NCBI GenBank assembly: GCA_964569055.1
Contig: CAZMSZ010000394.1
Coordinates: forward strand, 1 to 6,863
Direction: 5' to 3'
DNA length: 6,863 nucleotides
DNA from: JAWLGW01 sp964569055
GTDB taxonomy: Bacteria; Planctomycetota; J058
A program made the translations under genes and the position numbers. The notes beneath the pieces were generated by a model. That model was not told where the DNA came from. It did not search any database and was given only the letters and a program-made list of their open reading frames with translations. Shown here piece after piece: positions 5,796 to 6,863 of this stretch (positions within the stretch are counted from its first letter, which is position 1; each line of letters starts with the position of its first letter).

Positions 5796-6637
5796 CGAAC
5801 GAGGCGCGCAGCGTCGAGGTCGACGTGGACGGGCTCCGCGTCCACGCCTACGTGACCGAGCCGCGCGAGGAGCCGACCGGACCGCCGGTGCTGCTGGTGC
5901 ACGGCTGGCCGACGTCGGGCTCCTTGTGGCGCAACGTCGCGCCGCCGCTCGCGGCGCGCCGCCGCGTGATCGCGATCGACCTGCCGGGGTTCGGCCGCTC
6001 GGGCAAGCCGCGCGACGTGCGCTACGACTTCGGCCTGTTCGAGCGCTGCATCTCGGGGCTCCTCGCCGCGCAGGGCGTCGACCGCGTGGGGCTGGTGGTC
6101 CACGACCTCGGCGGCCCGGTCGGCCTGCACTGGGCCGCGCAGCAGCCGGCCGACCGGATCGAGCGGCTGGCGCTGCTCAACACGCTGGTCTACCCCGAGC
6201 TCTCGCTGGCGGTGCGCGCGTTCCTGCTCGCCCCACGCCTCCCGCTGGCGGGCGGGCTAATGACGAGCCCGTGGGGCCTGAAGAAGGCGCTCGAGTACGG
6301 GGTCGGCGATCGGCGCCGACTGCGACCCGACGCGGTGAGCGGGATCCAGGCCCCGTTCGCCGACCCGGCGGATCGCCACGCCCTCATGGCCTCGATCCTC
6401 GACCTCGACGTCTCCGGGCTGGAGCAGGTGGCGACCTGGGTGCGCGGCTACGGCGGCCCGGTGCGCGTGATCTACGGCGCCCGCGACCGCTACCTCCCCG
6501 ACGTCGCGCGCACCATGCGGCGGGTCGCGGCCGACCTGCCCCAGACCGAGGTCACGCTCCTGGAGGACTGCGGCCACTTCCTGCAGGAGGACCGCCCCGA
6601 GGAGGTCGGACGCCTGCTGGCCGCGTTCTTCGCGTAA
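5792..6637 (+). CDS. Alpha/beta-hydrolase of the epoxide hydrolase/haloalkane dehalogenase superfamily
   Basis: 281 residues, TTG start overlapping the permease stop by 4 bases and backed by a Shine-Dalgarno. No signal peptide, so cytoplasmic. The fold is readable: oxyanion motif His-Gly-Trp-Pro (37-40); Asp-Leu-Pro-Gly-Phe-Gly-Arg-Ser (63-70); nucleophile elbow His-Asp-Leu-Gly-Gly (104-108) with Asp105 as nucleophile; a cap region about 131-205; acid Asp232 in Gly-Ala-Arg-Asp; and base His262 in Gly-His-Phe-Leu-Gln-Glu-Asp. An Asp rather than Ser nucleophile indicates hydrolysis through a covalent alkyl-enzyme ester, as in epoxide hydrolases and haloalkane or haloacetate dehalogenases. The acid after strand 7 and Asn130 after strand 6 match the DhlA-type layout. 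The residue beside the nucleophile is Leu106 instead of the usual Trp, and the HGxP position is Trp39 instead of the dehalogenase Asn, so halide binding is uncertain and epoxide or ester substrates are possible. It probably acts on a compound linked to the exporter. Confidence 0.9.
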   Translation: MTNEARSVEVDVDGLRVHAYVTEPREEPTGPPVLLVHGWPTSGSLWRNVAPPLAARRRVIAIDLPGFGRSGKPRDVRYDFGLFERCISGLLAAQGVDRVGLVVHDLGGPVGLHWAAQQPADRIERLALLNTLVYPELSLAVRAFLLAPRLPLAGGLMTSPWGLKKALEYGVGDRRRLRPDAVSGIQAPFADPADRHALMASILDLDVSGLEQVATWVRGYGGPVRVIYGARDRYLPDVARTMRRVAADLPQTEVTLLEDCGHFLQEDRPEEVGRLLAAFFA

Positions 6638-6737
6638 GAAGGCGTCCGGAAACCCAGAACAAGTGGGCCACGCGGCGCCTGCGCGCACTCGGCCCGAAGC
6701 CCGTCTCACCCTACGAAGCGCCTTCTCGCCAAAGAGC

Positions 6738-6763
6738 AGCGCCGCTTCGGCGGGCGCGGCGCT
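6738..6763 (+). terminator. Candidate terminator-like hairpin downstream of the ABC operon
   Basis: AGCGCCGC (6738-6745) can pair with GCGGCGCT (6756-6763) around a 10-base loop. A competing smaller hairpin (6740-6744 with 6748-6752) uses the CTT between them. It is GC-rich and lies about 100 bases after the hydrolase stop, but no T-run follows. A Rho-dependent end or a mere repeat is equally possible. The 9-base direct repeat TCTCGCCAA occurs just before the hairpin (6724-6732) and at its 3' end (6763-6771). Confidence 0.35.
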
Positions 6764-6800
6764 CTCGCCAAGTTCTGGAAGCTCACTCCACTACAGCCGA

Positions 6801-6830
6801 GGGAAGCTGTCGCGCGCGAGCACAGCTCCC
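6801..6830. other. Second hairpin, 9 bp with one bulged A
   Basis: GGGAAGCTGT (6801-6810) pairs with ACAGCTCCC (6822-6830), leaving A6805 unpaired and an 11-base loop made mostly of alternating C and G. No T-run follows. It could help end transcription from either side or belong to the intergenic repeat region. Confidence 0.45.
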
Positions 6831-6847
6831 TGACCGGAAGAATTGAC

Positions 6848-6863
6848 CGCCAAGAGCGCCAAG
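6848..6863. repeat. Start of a CGCCAAG direct repeat cut by the window edge
   Basis: CGCCAAG occurs at 6848-6854 and again at 6857-6863 with a 9-base period, and the window ends at the second copy. Further copies of the word, exact or with one change, lie at 6727 and 6766. Repeats built on GCCAAG are common between genes of environmental high-GC bacteria, so the array probably continues to the right. Confidence 0.5.

Larger units (their letters stand above)
6638..6863. other. Non-coding 3' region with hairpins and CGCCAAG words
   Basis: No open frame here has plausible codon use, and from about 6770 onward the base composition is visibly less G+C-rich than in the genes. It contains the two hairpins listed separately, a weak 8-bp inverted repeat (6637-6644 with 6719-6726), and four copies of CGCCAA (6727, 6766, 6848 and 6857). 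No T-run follows either hairpin. Confidence 0.6.

Noticed and set aside
4490..6709. Reverse-strand open frames opposite the second permease and hydrolase
   Set aside because: They are antisense to genes with clear motifs and lack ribosome sites and recognisable domains.
5926..6846. Forward open frame extending past the hydrolase stop to 6846
   Set aside because: Over the hydrolase it is an out-of-frame Arg/Pro-rich string, and its extension beyond 6637 has no start, ribosome site or recognisable domain.
6638..6863. tRNA or small structured RNA gene
   Set aside because: The hairpins do not form a cloverleaf; no T-loop consensus or acceptor stem pairing was found.

Overview
The window is very G+C-rich (roughly three quarters by eye), with strong G/C preference at third codon positions, GTG and TTG starts and tight 4-bp gene overlaps. 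This fits a high-GC Gram-negative bacterium such as Myxococcota or a high-GC Planctomycetota. Two lipoprotein-type signal sequences and a Trp-Cys-Gly-Trp-Cys thioredoxin of a kind common in environmental lineages support that, but nothing here fixes the phylum.

Layout. Bases 1-338 hold no convincing complete gene. They contain a degenerate 6-bp tandem array (1-90), a 59-bp imperfect palindrome centred on base 160, a second short array of the same hexamer family (238-267), and a possible promoter plus a clear Shine-Dalgarno for the next gene. Bases 339-1441 are a two-gene unit: a lipoprotein with a C-terminal thioredoxin fold, overlapping by GTGA a small YceK/YidQ-like lipoprotein or membrane protein. 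A short gap (1442-1489) carries a TATCCT box 6 bases before an ATG, suggesting a leaderless transcript.

Bases 1490-6637 are a four-gene operon: an ABC-2-type ATPase, two tandem paralogous integral-membrane permeases, and an alpha/beta-hydrolase of the epoxide hydrolase/haloalkane dehalogenase superfamily. Each junction is a 4-base overlap (GTGA, GTGA, TTGA), so the genes are probably translationally coupled. The simplest model is a heteromeric exporter (two copies of the ATPase with one copy of each permease) plus a cytoplasmic hydrolase acting on a related compound; the substrate cannot be read from the sequence. Bases 6638-6863 are non-coding, with two hairpins and repeated CGCCAAG words, one pair of which runs into the window edge.

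Most other long open frames, on both strands, are by-products of the high G+C content. No CRISPR, tRNA, rRNA, transposase or phage gene was seen. The point most worth pursuing is the coupling of a duplicated exporter permease pair to a hydrolase whose halide-binding positions are not those of known dehalogenases.
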